Counted from the stretch's first letter, positions 7,382 through 16,143 are shown. The stretch is 33,403 nt of DNA from Candidatus Scalindua sp. (GCA_018670825.1 JABHIW010000049.1:1-33403); one strand, 5' to 3'. Translations and numbers: made by a program. Notes: generated by a model not told the origin, from the sequence alone.

Positions 7382-8848
7382 TTAGGCCAGAAAACCTGTT
7401 ATGTTGTCCAGTTGTACATTGCTTACGGCGATTTCCGGAGCTATCATTACTTCCCTTGATCCCCAGACCAAAGTTGATCTCTTTTTCTTTGTAATTCCGA
7501 TTATGTTATTCAGGATGTGATTTATATTTGTGTTTATCCTGATTGTGTTAGGTTTTAAAGGGCTGGCAATTTTTCCGTCCTTTATTAAGAAAGAGTCGGC
7601 GATTATAGTACTCGTAAAATCACCCATAGCCAATCCGTTTATGGCATAGGTGTACCATACCCTGCCTATATAGACTCCGTTGTTTACCTGTTTGAGTAGG
7701 CTATCCCGGGTGGTTTCCCTGTTTCCTTCTATTATCACGTTTGTCGGAGATATACCTGGCTTATTCTTGTAATCCCTGCCGCCTGCTGAATATCTGAAGC
7801 CGTTTCGTGATATTGGATTATACAGATTGTTTTTGAATTTTTTCGAGAAGTAATTGTCTGACAGAAAGCCAACAAGTCTACCATTCATGACCAGGTCAGT
7901 TCTTCCGGTTGGTACGCCCTCACACGTAATCTTCTTACTTCCTGTCTCACCTTTTATAGATCCATCATCATAAATATTTAAGTTCCGTGATGCTATTTCC
8001 TGCCCGAGCTTTCCAAGGAATGGCGTGTTGGATGAATTGACTGATGATAGATCTAATGATGGAACCAGAACGTTTGAAGCAATATCAGTAAGAGGCTGGT
8101 TTCCAAAAATGACATTGTGTTTGCCAGACTTAATTCTCCTTCCACCAATTGTCCTCATTGCGCTCTCCGCAGCTTCTCTCCCGGCTTCTCCCGGTTTAAA
8201 TGTTGCAAAGTGTGTATCCATACTCCATCCCGTACCTTTAACATTTTTATTCTCTATCATTGCCGTTATATTCGCGGTAAGGCTGGTTGTTTCGTCAAAG
8301 TCGTCTATTCCTTTTGTCGTCTTAATCGCCATTCTCTCTCTCAGGATGGTGACGTCTCCTCCGATAATGATTGTTTTATTGTGCCCACCATCATGAAGGG
8401 TTTTAAGAGCACCGTTAAGAGCCTTCCACCCTAAATCAACAGAGTCGCTCCCGCTGATTTCCATGACACGTTTGTCGTGATAGTTTGTTAAGGCCGGTTT
8501 GCCTGCCGGTTCGGGTAGTGTTTTAAAATCCGGATCATACACTCTATTCCTTTTCGCCTTCTCCAGTGCATCGAGAACTCCCTCTTTCGTTAAATCGTTT
8601 GTAACAGACCCAAATCCTGTTTCGACTCGGTTTCCTCTCTTGAATGTTGCCAGTATTCCAAGCCCGTATGATTGGATAGATTTTGGTTCATGAATCCCGT
8701 TACAGGGAATATCGGATGTATAATTAAGCCTTATCGTTATCAGGTCATTCCATGATGCGAATACCTCCGCATCGATAACGTCCTTCTGCTTTTTTATCTG
8801 TTTAAGTGCGCCGGAAACAGCTGTTCGCAAGTCTTCTGTTTTTATCAT
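7382..8848 (-). CDS. pmbA: TldE/PmbA family metalloprotease subunit
   Basis: PmbA (TldE) is the non-catalytic partner of TldD. Together they form a heterodimeric metalloprotease that degrades unfolded peptides and, in E. coli, matures microcin B17 and the CcdA antitoxin. Family features include GFGSVTNDLTKEGVLDALEKA, a central glycine-rich region, GIYIGR-like GVYIGRVWYTYAINGLAMGDF near residue 400 and a C-terminal APEIAVSNVQLDNITG. No HExxxH motif is present, as expected for the TldE subunit. The product is 488 residues (E. coli 450). It starts 24 nt after tldD on the same strand, so the two are one operon. Confidence 0.9.
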   Translation of the reverse strand: MIKTEDLRTAVSGALKQIKKQKDVIDAEVFASWNDLITIRLNYTSDIPCNGIHEPKSIQSYGLGILATFKRGNRVETGFGSVTNDLTKEGVLDALEKAKRNRVYDPDFKTLPEPAGKPALTNYHDKRVMEISGSDSVDLGWKALNGALKTLHDGGHNKTIIIGGDVTILRERMAIKTTKGIDDFDETTSLTANITAMIENKNVKGTGWSMDTHFATFKPGEAGREAAESAMRTIGGRRIKSGKHNVIFGNQPLTDIASNVLVPSLDLSSVNSSNTPFLGKLGQEIASRNLNIYDDGSIKGETGSKKITCEGVPTGRTDLVMNGRLVGFLSDNYFSKKFKNNLYNPISRNGFRYSAGGRDYKNKPGISPTNVIIEGNRETTRDSLLKQVNNGVYIGRVWYTYAINGLAMGDFTSTIIADSFLIKDGKIASPLKPNTIRINTNINHILNNIIGITKKKRSTLVWGSREVMIAPEIAVSNVQLDNITGFLA

Positions 8849-8871
8849 TTGTGTATAGAAATTTCAAAGGT

Positions 8872-10413
8872 TCAGCAACCCGCCAACCTGGCTTTGCCCC
8901 GGAGTGTTGGGCCTCCGTTTCCAACTCTCATAACTTGCATCGGTTGTCCCTTTCCACAGTTCGGTATGGGATACATTTTGAAATCATTTCCCACCGCATC
9001 AATGCTCATAAGAAACTCTTTCGAATTTGCCATTATGCCGCCGCCCCTGTACAACTTGACAAGTTTGCCATTTTCAATCTTATAAACCTTTTTAGCCGAA
9101 ATCCTGAAATTCTCTCTAGATTCGCTTATGGACGGAATTCTGTGGCTGACGATGTAATATCCATCCTTCACTTCTTTTATTATCTTTTTCGGGTCTTTTT
9201 TGCCGGGGCCAAAAGCGGTATTTGTCATCCTGACTATTGGCACCATTGACGATGCAGTTGCCCTCATCGAACCATTCGGCTCTTGTTCAAGGGTTGCAGC
9301 ATTTTCCCTTCCGTTCAAGAAAGTATTTAAAATACCATTCTTAATCACCTCTATGCGTTTGGCCGGTGTCCCTTCTGCATCATATTTATAGTATCCATAT
9401 CCCATTACGGTGGGGTCCGAAAACGCATTTACAAGTGGCGATGCTATCCGCTTTCCTACCTGATTTTCATCCATGTTCTTAAAAAGCCACGACCTGCCCG
9501 CGTAAGCAGTTTCCATTTTCAATATCCTGTCGGATTCGGTAGGGTGCCCGACGATTTCGTGGACGAGCAGTGTATTAAAGTGGGGATCAGTTACAACGAT
9601 TACTTCACCTTTGCCTGTCTTAAGAAATTCCGCGCCCGAGAGTTCTATGGTGTCCCTTGTCCTCTCAAGTGCAAAATCAAGAAAGCTTGAATTATAACAG
9701 TTTTTGCCTTCAATTATTTCCCACCCTTTTAAATCGCCAACATAATCATAGCAGACTTCCGGACTGGACTCACCCTTCTGTGCAGACACATAAACAACAC
9801 CCTGAGTCAGCGGCAATGTCTGATCTATATTCGCGCCTTCGGAACTGCAGAATAATTCTCTGGTTATGCCCGTCCTTATCCCGGTAGCAGCATAATGTAC
9901 AGATGGATCAAGCTCCTTCATTTGCCGGGAAGCATCAACACATGTCTTTAATACCTTTTGCAGGGAAACCTTTCGCGGGTCTATTTCAAAATCTGCCGGT
10001 ACCGTATCCTGACAAACCTTAATCTTGGCCAGCCTTACTTCTGTTAATGAATCAGCACTCTTTTTAAACTCCTGTTTTTTCTCTGCATTGGCCATTGCCC
10101 GCTCATAGGAGGTATTTATTCCTTTAATAATCAGGGTTGTTATTTCCTTAATCTTTAAATCGTTTTTCCCCAGGGATTGACCATAGAACCCCCATGATGA
10201 CATCTCTCCCGCAATAACCCTTATGCCAAAGGAGGCATCATAATCATCCGTAACATCCTTTGATTCTCCGTTCTCAGAAGTGGCTGATTTGAATTCACTG
10301 ATTCCAAGCCTTACGTCTACATATTTGCAGTCGCTTAGTGATTTATAATATGTAGATACTGTTTTAAAGATATGTTCTCTTAACGTGTCCAGGATTTCTA
10401 TGCGTGGTTTCAT
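8872..10413 (-). CDS. tldD: TldD metalloprotease catalytic subunit
   Basis: This is the catalytic half of the TldD/TldE protease. The zinc-binding motif is HEIVGHPTESD at residues ~285-295, matching the family HExxGH..E.D pattern. Other family blocks are FGIRVIAGEMSSWGFYG, EGANIDQTLP, YYKYDAEGTPAKRIEVIKNGILNTFLNGRENAA and, near the C-terminus, RGGGIMANSKEFLMSIDAVGND. The product is 513 residues (E. coli 481). It is followed directly by pmbA on the minus strand. The native substrate here is unknown; no modified-peptide precursor was seen next to it. Confidence 0.92.
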   Translation of the reverse strand: MKPRIEILDTLREHIFKTVSTYYKSLSDCKYVDVRLGISEFKSATSENGESKDVTDDYDASFGIRVIAGEMSSWGFYGQSLGKNDLKIKEITTLIIKGINTSYERAMANAEKKQEFKKSADSLTEVRLAKIKVCQDTVPADFEIDPRKVSLQKVLKTCVDASRQMKELDPSVHYAATGIRTGITRELFCSSEGANIDQTLPLTQGVVYVSAQKGESSPEVCYDYVGDLKGWEIIEGKNCYNSSFLDFALERTRDTIELSGAEFLKTGKGEVIVVTDPHFNTLLVHEIVGHPTESDRILKMETAYAGRSWLFKNMDENQVGKRIASPLVNAFSDPTVMGYGYYKYDAEGTPAKRIEVIKNGILNTFLNGRENAATLEQEPNGSMRATASSMVPIVRMTNTAFGPGKKDPKKIIKEVKDGYYIVSHRIPSISESRENFRISAKKVYKIENGKLVKLYRGGGIMANSKEFLMSIDAVGNDFKMYPIPNCGKGQPMQVMRVGNGGPTLRGKARLAGC

Positions 10414-10461
10414 TGTAGATTAATTAGTTTCTTTCAATTCTCTCGTAAGGAACAAACTGAC

Positions 10462-10481
10462 CTTAACGCAGAGGCGCAGAG
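10462..10481 (+). repeat. Left arm of 20-bp perfect inverted repeat around the GxxExxY pseudogene
   Basis: The arm reads CTTAACGCAGAGGCGCAGAG. Its exact reverse complement lies at 10938-10957, on the other side of the GxxExxY remnant. From general knowledge, GCAGAGGCGCAGAG-type sequences recur next to GxxExxY genes in many bacteria; I could not check this. Confidence 0.8.
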
Positions 10482-10503
10482 GTCGCTGAGCTTTTTAGGG
10501 AAT

Positions 10504-10885
10504 TTACTTTAAATTGTTGACTACCCTGAAAATTCCATCTCGCAATACGTCAACATGAAAATTGATTATTAAACCTAAATGTTTACTGCTAAGACGTAAA
10601 TATGTCAGCAGTTTCGGCTTGTCTATGGTTGATAAATCTTCTTTCGCTTTCAAATCTACAATTACTTTATCTTCGACTAATAAGTCCAAGCGAAGATCTG
10701 TTCCAAGCCTGATTCCTTTATAGGGAATTGGTACACTTTGTTGCCTTTTAAATTGCAATCCTCTCATGTGTAACTCATGGCATAGAGCATCTTCATAAAC
10801 AGATTCCAAAAATCCTGGCCCTAAAATACGATGTACTTCTTATTGCAGCACTGATTATCTTCTCTGATATCTCGTTTTCATGCAA
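10504..10885 (-). pseudogene. GxxExxY family protein, frameshifted in the N-terminal part
   Basis: GxxExxY proteins are small (~125 residues), of unknown function, and often associated with dispersed repeats. The C-terminal 101 codons (10504-10809) are open and carry LESVYEDALCHEL, VDLKAKEDLSTIDKPKLLTYL and the ending FRVVNNLK. Upstream, the other frame encodes HENEISEKIISAAI from a possible TTG at 10885. The two parts join as AAI-EVHRILGPGFLESVYE if one A is removed from GCAATAAGAAGT near 10845. So the signature G-F-L-E-S-V-Y survives but is split from its N-terminus by a single-base insertion. This is either a real pseudogene or a sequencing error. It lies inside a 20-bp perfect inverted repeat. 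Confidence 0.8.
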
Positions 10886-10937
10886 AATGAATAACACCCT
10901 TCTTCTTTTAGATCAGTCCTTATAACCCTTTTGCGTT

Positions 10938-10957
10938 CTCTGCGCCTCTGCGTTAAG
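10938..10957 (+). repeat. Right arm of 20-bp perfect inverted repeat
   Basis: CTCTGCGCCTCTGCGTTAAG is the exact reverse complement of 10462-10481. The immediately preceding bases (TTGCGTT) look like a partial further copy of the same GCGTT(C)TCTGCG theme. Confidence 0.8.
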
Positions 10958-10992
10958 ATAAAATACTAAATGACAAATTAACATTTGGTAAA

Positions 10993-11715
10993 TTATGAAG
11001 ACGCCTTCTCTTCTTTCCTCTTAATCGTAATATTCATAGCAATGAAGACAAAGGTTACCAGAAATACCATCCCTACGGTAGTAACGATAGTCATGTGGAT
11101 CAGGTTTCCTTTAATTTCGGCTTCAGCCCTGTCTATGGGTACCGCTACCGAAATAGCTCCTCTCAGGTCTCCAAAGGTATAGTCCGTAGCATTGTCTTCA
11201 GGATATTCTTCCTGTATGAACCCAGGCACGGCCTCCTTGGCAGAGTGGCATTTAAGGCACGCTTCTTCGATGTGAAGGGGAATGAGATATCTCAAAACTT
11301 TTTTACTCTCTATCTCATCGACACCTTTGTATTCAGTAAGATTTTTGTCATTCTCGAATTCAGCAAGGGCTTTCTCCTCAAATATATCCGGTCTGTTTTT
11401 AGGATTTCTATATTTTGAACTGACCTGTCTTAATCGATACCCGGTTGCGTTATAAAACTTTTTACCGATCTCATTCCCTGCGATTGCCGGCATGAGCAAT
11501 CTGGTTGCTTCATTGTGCTCCATATTTGCAATTGCCATTGTTTCTGCCAGATATTCTCTTGTGTGTTTGAGTTCCAGGGCAATCATTTTGCATTTGTCGA
11601 ATACTTCATCTCGTAACATAGTCGACTGTTTCTGGAAATTAGTAACACTTATAGACAGTATTACAATGGCTACTACAAATATTATGATTCCGTATAGTTT
11701 AAAATTCTTTTTCAT
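10993..11715 (-). CDS. DUF3365-type membrane-anchored mono-haem cytochrome c
   Basis: DUF3365 (Tll0287-like) is a periplasmic sensor-like fold that can carry a covalent haem. Residues ~8-25 form an N-terminal membrane anchor. The periplasmic domain covers ~30-205, with a single haem-binding motif CLKCH at 153-157 and YTFGDLRGAISVAVPI after it. A second membrane helix covers ~208-230, and a short Lys/Glu-rich cytoplasmic tail ends the protein at 240. The architecture is that of a haem-based receptor without HAMP, kinase or cyclase output. It may signal by protein contact or act in electron transfer. It is transcribed alone on the minus strand, convergent with nothing close. Confidence 0.82.
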   Translation of the reverse strand: MKKNFKLYGIIIFVVAIVILSISVTNFQKQSTMLRDEVFDKCKMIALELKHTREYLAETMAIANMEHNEATRLLMPAIAGNEIGKKFYNATGYRLRQVSSKYRNPKNRPDIFEEKALAEFENDKNLTEYKGVDEIESKKVLRYLIPLHIEEACLKCHSAKEAVPGFIQEEYPEDNATDYTFGDLRGAISVAVPIDRAEAEIKGNLIHMTIVTTVGMVFLVTFVFIAMNITIKRKEEKASS

Positions 11716-11942
11716 AAAAGGTTAGTATGCTTTAAAAAAGTTTAAATCGTTATGCACAATGGCTTTCAGTCTAACACAAAAGCGAGAGATTTTCTAAAAA
11801 AATTATAGACATATCCAGACCACTTTCTCTGGACCAAAAGGCGCCACGCCAGAAAAATCCTTTTTGCCTATCAATCAGAGAAGCACGATGTCCCCTGATT
11901 GAAGTCAAGCTTTTGCACAAGTTTATGAGAGATTTTGCTTGT
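11716..11942. other. AT-rich intergenic region, left part, no gene seen
   Basis: This stretch follows the divergent start of the DUF3365 gene. It holds only small palindromes: CCAGA/TCTGG around 11815-11840 and AATCAG/CTGATT around 11873-11904. No ORF or RNA gene was recognised. The gene-free stretch continues through the repeat at 11943-11970 to the SWIB start. Confidence 0.5.
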
Positions 11943-11970
11943 AAAATTGTTTTAAAGTAATATAAACCAT
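11943..11970 (+). repeat. 28-bp direct repeat, copy 1
   Basis: The sequence begins AAAATTG and ends TATAAACCAT. A second copy at 19172-19199 matches at 26 of 28 positions by my count. Copy 1 lies about 150 nt before the SWIB gene. The two copies bound the accessory segment between about 11.9 and 19.2 kb. It could be an attachment-like repeat or a shared regulatory element. Confidence 0.6.
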
Positions 11971-12121
11971 AAATATATAATTCGAAATGTGCGGCAACTG
12001 AGTATTTCTTATAACTGTAGTATATGTATATTTCAACTGTTGTCCGAGGAAAAAATAGAATAGTAAGAAGTTCCGACCACTAAATTAATTTTATTTAAAT
12101 CTTAATATGAAGGAGTTGAGA

Positions 12122-12448
12122 ATGGCTGAAGCAAAGGGATTGAGTAAACCGGTTAAGTTGAAATCTGAACTGGCAGAGTTTCTAGGGAAAAAAGAACTTC
12201 CCAGAACAGAGATCACCAAAAAATTGTGGGACTATATTAAAGCAAATAAACTCCAGACAAAGAGTGAAAATGGAAAGCCTGAGAATGCGGGTAAGTACAT
12301 TGTTGCCGATGCTAAACTGCTCTCTATCTTTAAAAATACTAAATCTAAAAGCAAATCAGGTAAGCTCACTGACCTTACAAAGCTGAAAGAGGGCCAGACG
12401 ATCAATATGATGCAGATGGCTGCTGTTGTCGGCGCAAATGTAGAATAA
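12122..12448 (+). CDS. SWIB/MDM2 domain protein
   Basis: The product is a stand-alone SWIB domain, best known from eukaryotic chromatin remodellers and MDM2 but also found in chlamydiae and planctomycetes. The 108 residues contain LAEFLGKKELPRTEITKKLWDYIKANKLQ, then GKYIVADAKLLSIF, which is the core SWIB fold. A Lys/Ser-rich stretch and a short C-terminal segment TKLKEGQTINMMQMAAVV follow. The upstream ATG at 12107 is rejected because it lies over the AAGGAG Shine-Dalgarno (12110-12115) that sits 6 nt before ATG 12122. A role in DNA or chromatin-like organisation is plausible but unproven. Confidence 0.88.
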   Translation: MAEAKGLSKPVKLKSELAEFLGKKELPRTEITKKLWDYIKANKLQTKSENGKPENAGKYIVADAKLLSIFKNTKSKSKSGKLTDLTKLKEGQTINMMQMAAVVGANVE

Positions 12449-12454
12449 GTCTAA

Positions 12455-12492
12455 AGTGTCGGGCTGCATATGAACAGTGCAGACCCGACACT
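12455..12492 (+). terminator. Strong hairpin after the SWIB gene (terminator or attC-like)
   Basis: AGTGTCGGG (12455-12463) pairs with CCCGACACT (12484-12492), extended by CTGCA/TGCAG with a single bulged A at 12483 and a 9-nt loop. No T tract follows, so a classical terminator is doubtful. CTAA just before and TTAG at 12498-12501 make it look like an integron attC hairpin, but this is speculative. Confidence 0.45.
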
Positions 12493-12548
12493 ACACGTTA
12501 GCATGGTTGCGATGCCCATTCAGCTGATCCATCAGGGTGTTAGATGAG

Positions 12549-13604
12549 ATGATACAATTACCTTCCCTTGCGATTAACGCATACATGCGTAGAAGGCTGC
12601 TGGCATCAGCAAAGCTCGGCCTGGCCGTGATTCCTTTCTACTTAGCTCTTCATTTCATTCACGGATACTGTATCACACCGGGATCGTTCATCTTGCCATT
12701 CTGGTTCGGGTTCGCAATAGGCGTGGCCGAGCTCTTCCTTCTCAAGAACTGGCTCAAGGATCTTCCCTTTCTCGTCCATTTGGCAGGAAAATCACTGATG
12801 CTCATCGGGGTCATGTACCTCGCGTTCGCTGTGCTCAACCTCCTGGACGTGTTCATTGATGGGATCACCTGGCAGGCCTATGCCCAGGCCATCTTCCAGC
12901 ATAAGACCCTTATCGGAATGGTTGAAGGACTCGGAGTTATAGTTTTTCTTCTCTTCTTCATACAACTCGACCGATTGCTCGGGCCAGGCTTACTCCTGGG
13001 GTACGTAACCGGGCGTTACCACCGACCTCGTCGGGAACTCCGCATCTTCATGTTTCTGGACCTAAAGGGTTCAACCATGCTGGCAGACAAGATGGACGCT
13101 GATCTCTACTCCAACTTCCTCCACCGCTACTTTACGGAGATGTCCGAGCCGATTCTGAGGACTGGTGCGGAAATCTACAAATACGTTGGTGACGAGATCA
13201 TATTGACCTGGAAGATGAGGAGCGGACTTGACGAGGAGAGCTGCATCCGGTTGTTCTTCCTCATTGAAAACCAAATCCACGCACAAAAGGATAACTTCCT
13301 TCAAGCGTATGGAGTCGTGCCCGAGTTCAAAGCGGGAGTTCACGTCGGCGAAGTCATCACTGCTCAGATGGGGGAGCTCAAGAGCGAAATTGTCTACAAT
13401 GGCGATGTCCTCAATACAACTGCGCGAATCCAAGCACTCTGTAACCAGCTCGATCAAAAACTACTGGTGTCGGCAGAACTCATGAAGAGCCTCTCTCTCG
13501 GACCGGAGTACAAGGTTTCTGAGCTTGGGCCTGTGCAACTGCGCGGAAAAGCAGAGGCGTTTGAGCTCTGCGCTGTGAACCGAACCGAACTCTGGCGGAC
13601 TTAA
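12549..13604 (+). CDS. Membrane-anchored class III adenylate/guanylate cyclase
   Basis: The enzyme converts ATP to cyclic AMP. The N-terminal ~150 residues hold about four hydrophobic segments. The cyclase domain starts near LRIFMFLDLKGST. All key residues are present: metal Asp171 (FLDLKGST) and Asp215 (YVGDE), purine-specifying Lys211 (IYKYVGD) and Asp286 (NGDVLN), and transition-state Asn289 and Arg293 (NTTAR). The enzyme should therefore be active, and Lys/Asp favours ATP over GTP. The start could be GTG 12537 or ATG 12549; I chose ATG. By eye the gene is clearly more GC-rich than its neighbours, which suggests transfer. No cAMP receptor is seen nearby. Confidence 0.9.
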   Translation: MIQLPSLAINAYMRRRLLASAKLGLAVIPFYLALHFIHGYCITPGSFILPFWFGFAIGVAELFLLKNWLKDLPFLVHLAGKSLMLIGVMYLAFAVLNLLDVFIDGITWQAYAQAIFQHKTLIGMVEGLGVIVFLLFFIQLDRLLGPGLLLGYVTGRYHRPRRELRIFMFLDLKGSTMLADKMDADLYSNFLHRYFTEMSEPILRTGAEIYKYVGDEIILTWKMRSGLDEESCIRLFFLIENQIHAQKDNFLQAYGVVPEFKAGVHVGEVITAQMGELKSEIVYNGDVLNTTARIQALCNQLDQKLLVSAELMKSLSLGPEYKVSELGPVQLRGKAEAFELCAVNRTELWRT

Positions 13605-13704
13605 CAAAGCAAATCAAGCTAATGCCTAATACCGTGTTTATTGAAGTTATGCCTGCCTATAGTAAAATGTCCTATGTCACGGCCTGGCCCCGATCAGGGA
13701 AGCA
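13605..13704. other. Intergenic stretch after the cyclase, with an attC-like motif
   Basis: TAACAAAGCAAATCAAG at 13602-13618 overlaps the cyclase stop and resembles the 5' part of integron attC sites. A close relative occurs at 16144-16158. GTTATGC follows around 13645. No gene is visible. The stretch runs into the inverted repeat at 13705. Confidence 0.3.
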
Positions 13705-13874
13705 ATTGCAAAATAAATTTTGGAATTTTAGGACAGTAGTCTGTCTGGGATTTTAGATTTTCAGATTGAACAGAACCAGAGGCTTAGTAATACTAAGATA
13801 ATAATTTTGTGATTGAGAAAAATGTAAAGATCAGGTGTAATAGGATCATGAAATTCCAAAATTTATTTTGCAAT
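13705..13874. repeat. 170-bp element with 24-bp perfect terminal inverted repeats
   Basis: Positions 13705-13728 (starting ATTGCAAAATAAATTTTGG) are the exact reverse complement of 13851-13874. The 122-nt interior holds two further hairpins: GACAG/CTGTC around a 4-nt loop near 13731-13746, and CTTAGT/ACTAAG near 13783-13797. There is no ORF. The structure fits a MITE or a structured RNA. No clear target duplication was seen at the ends. Confidence 0.6.
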
Positions 13875-13985
13875 AGTATACACAAATCATCCGTGCTGGA
13901 ATGATCTGAAAAACGGCACCTTGGTGATTCAATAATATTGTAAGGACTGTTTTTAATAACACCAGTTACCCCTATAGAGATTACT

Positions 13986-14321
13986 ATGAAAAAAACGTTT
14001 AAATTGACCCACCCGAAGATCAAAGTTCCCCAACTTGTTGTAGCCATCAAACATGAAGTGAGAAAATACCTAAGAAGAGAACGCAGAAAGATTCTACCAG
14101 AAAAGGTAGATTTTTGGGATTTTGACTGTCGATGCGGTGTTGATGAGGCAGATAGTGGAGTTATTCATGTGTCCGACATCGACAAAGCCATTGACCAAGC
14201 CGAATCAAAACAGCTCGAATCCTTTTATCTGGAAATCCTGGCCAAACCGGGTCGTCGACGCAAAAAGCCCAGAGAAGAGCAGCAAACAAACGGAGATAGA
14301 ACGACTAAACCCGGATCATGA
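13986..14321 (+). CDS. DUF6172 family protein
   Basis: This is a small basic protein of unknown function, 111 residues. It begins [16 protein letters not shown], with [26 protein letters not shown] in the middle and [17 protein letters not shown] near the end. These features match my memory of DUF6172, a family often found beside VF530 genes. It is rich in Arg/Lys, so nucleic-acid binding is possible. A Cys pair (CRC) follows WDFD. Its TGA stop overlaps the ATG of the VF530 gene as ATGA, so the two are translationally coupled. It is the first gene of a three-gene unit ending with the SDR protein. Confidence 0.75.
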   Translation: MKKTFKLTHPKIKVPQLVVAIKHEVRKYLRRERRKILPEKVDFWDFDCRCGVDEADSGVIHVSDIDKAIDQAESKQLESFYLEILAKPGRRRKKPREEQQTNGDRTTKPGS

Positions 14322-14542
14322 GTGAACAACAAGCCAATAACCCCCTGCACGGTGTAACCCTGGAACAGATCGTTAATAGCCTGGTAGAGCATTATGGCTG
14401 GGACGAATTAGGCATACGCATCGGCATACGGTGTTTCACTAACAACCCTTCTGTGAAGTCCAGCCTCAAGTTTCTACGAAGAACGCCTTGGGCAAGAAAG
14501 AAAATCGAGCGCTTATACCTCTCCACGCAAAACAGTGAGTAA
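14318..14542 (+). CDS. VF530 family DNA-binding protein
   Basis: VF530 proteins (DUF2132) are small alpha-helical proteins named from a Vibrio fischeri structure and annotated as DNA-binding. The 74-residue product shows [40 protein letters not shown] and [17 protein letters not shown], which is essentially the whole family signature. It overlaps the DUF6172 gene by four bases and is followed after 2 nt by the SDR gene, so the three are almost certainly one transcript. The biological role of the family is unknown. Confidence 0.88.
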   Translation: MSEQQANNPLHGVTLEQIVNSLVEHYGWDELGIRIGIRCFTNNPSVKSSLKFLRRTPWARKKIERLYLSTQNSE

Positions 14543-14544
14543 TT

Positions 14545-16083
14545 ATGGAAAAGAAAAAATATACATTGGAAGAGATACAGAACTGTATCGAAACCCTTGA
14601 AGCTTTGGTTGAGAATAGCGAACAACTTGTCTGTTTAGACAAGCAGGAGAAGAAGAAGCTATTTACAGCAGCGGGGAAAATTGCACGGCCTTCAACTGAA
14701 GAGAGGAAGAAACGCCGTAAAGATGAAAAGGTTGCGAAAAGCCAGGGTTTAAAGAAAGCGGACAGAATTGCCCGGCGTAATACGGGAATCCGCGATGCCC
14801 GGCTAAAAGATGTATTCAGCGCCCCGAAAGAACTTCCGATGGACAGGATTGAATCGGAGCTTAAACCGGAGGAACTCAGTTCCGAACGCAATTGCTATGT
14901 TTGTAAAGCTGAGTTTACAACTCTTCATCATTTTTATGATTCGATGTGTAAACCCTGTGGCGACCTGAATTATAGAAAACGATTCCAAACCGCATCGCTT
15001 CACGGGAAAGTCGTGTTGATTACCGGCTCGCGACTTAAGATTGGCTATCATTCGACCTTGATGTTGCTTCGTGCCGGCGCCACGGTAATTGCTACCACTC
15101 GTTTCCCGGTTGATTCGGCAGAGCGATTTGCAAAGGAAGATGATTTTGCTCATTGGAAAGAGCGTCTGCATATCCATGGACTTGATCTGCGCCATACACC
15201 AAGTGTGGAAATTTTTGCCCGCTACATCGAGCAAAGCTATGAACGTCTTGATATACTGATCAATAATGCGGCCCAGACAGTTCGACGTCCTCCGGGATTT
15301 TATGCGCATTTAATAGAAAATGAATCAAAACAATTACGCAGCTTATCAGAAGATGTCCAAACTCTTCTTGGTAACCATGAGGCCTGCAAAAGTCAGCTGA
15401 CGGCACTTTGCCAGAACGGATCTGAACAAGACGCCTCTCTTCCTGTTACATGGTACGGGCAGGGCCCGGGAATCGGATTGCGTGCTTCCGCAAAACTTTC
15501 TCAGATCCCCTACAATTTTGACAACTCTATAGCTGCTGCAGAACTGTTTCCAAAAGGCAAACTAGATGTGGACCTCCAACAGGTTGATTTGCGAAAAACA
15601 AATAGTTGGCGTCTGAAGCTTGGTGATATCGAAACCCCGGAAATGCTGGAAGTACAACTGGTGAATGCAGTCGCTCCATTTGTATTGTGCAATCGTCTGG
15701 CGAACCTGATGAAACGTGATAATACCGGGCAAAAACACATTGTGAACGTAACAGCGGTGGAAGGCAAGTTTTACCGATTTAAAAAGTCAGATCGTCATCC
15801 CCATACGAATATGGCGAAAGCCGCCTTAAATATGCTGACCCACACCTCGGCAGGTGATTTCGTGAAATATGGTATTTTTATGAATGCGGTAGATACCGGT
15901 TGGGTGACTGATGAAGACCCGATAGAACTTTCTCAATTCAAACAGAACGTGCATGATTTTCAACCTCCATTGGATATTGTGGACGGAGCGGCGAGAGTCT
16001 GTGATCCATTCTTTGATGGTATTCTTACCGGTAAGCATTGGGTCGGGAAATTCCTGAAAGACTATTTCCCAATCGATTGGTAA
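14545..16083 (+). CDS. Zinc-ribbon/SDR fusion with degenerate catalytic residues
   Basis: The 512-residue product has three parts. Residues 1-115 are helical and Lys/Arg-rich. Residues 117-138 form a zinc-ribbon-like CxxC...CxxC (C117, C120, C135, C138). From ~150 onward there is a Rossmann SDR domain with the nucleotide motif TGSRLKIG (160-167), [10 protein letters not shown] and a late TGWV. The segment between NNAA and the next core strand is about 100 residues longer than usual. The catalytic Ser position reads NVTAVEG (Ala404), and the YxxxK position reads TNMAK (Thr421, Lys425). So Ser and Tyr appear lost while Lys is kept. It probably binds NAD(P) but may not be a normal oxidoreductase. 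It is the last gene of the DUF6172-VF530 unit. Confidence 0.82.
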   Translation: MEKKKYTLEEIQNCIETLEALVENSEQLVCLDKQEKKKLFTAAGKIARPSTEERKKRRKDEKVAKSQGLKKADRIARRNTGIRDARLKDVFSAPKELPMDRIESELKPEELSSERNCYVCKAEFTTLHHFYDSMCKPCGDLNYRKRFQTASLHGKVVLITGSRLKIGYHSTLMLLRAGATVIATTRFPVDSAERFAKEDDFAHWKERLHIHGLDLRHTPSVEIFARYIEQSYERLDILINNAAQTVRRPPGFYAHLIENESKQLRSLSEDVQTLLGNHEACKSQLTALCQNGSEQDASLPVTWYGQGPGIGLRASAKLSQIPYNFDNSIAAAELFPKGKLDVDLQQVDLRKTNSWRLKLGDIETPEMLEVQLVNAVAPFVLCNRLANLMKRDNTGQKHIVNVTAVEGKFYRFKKSDRHPHTNMAKAALNMLTHTSAGDFVKYGIFMNAVDTGWVTDEDPIELSQFKQNVHDFQPPLDIVDGAARVCDPFFDGILTGKHWVGKFLKDYFPIDW

Positions 16084-16143
16084 CTTTTACCTCATATGGT
16101 ATTAACACTTATAAAATGAATGATCCGATTTCAAAACCGGTTA

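Noticed and set aside
7382-10413. Microcin-type modified peptide cluster around tldD/pmbA
   Set aside because: No precursor peptide or modification enzyme is adjacent; TldD/TldE is common as a housekeeping protease.
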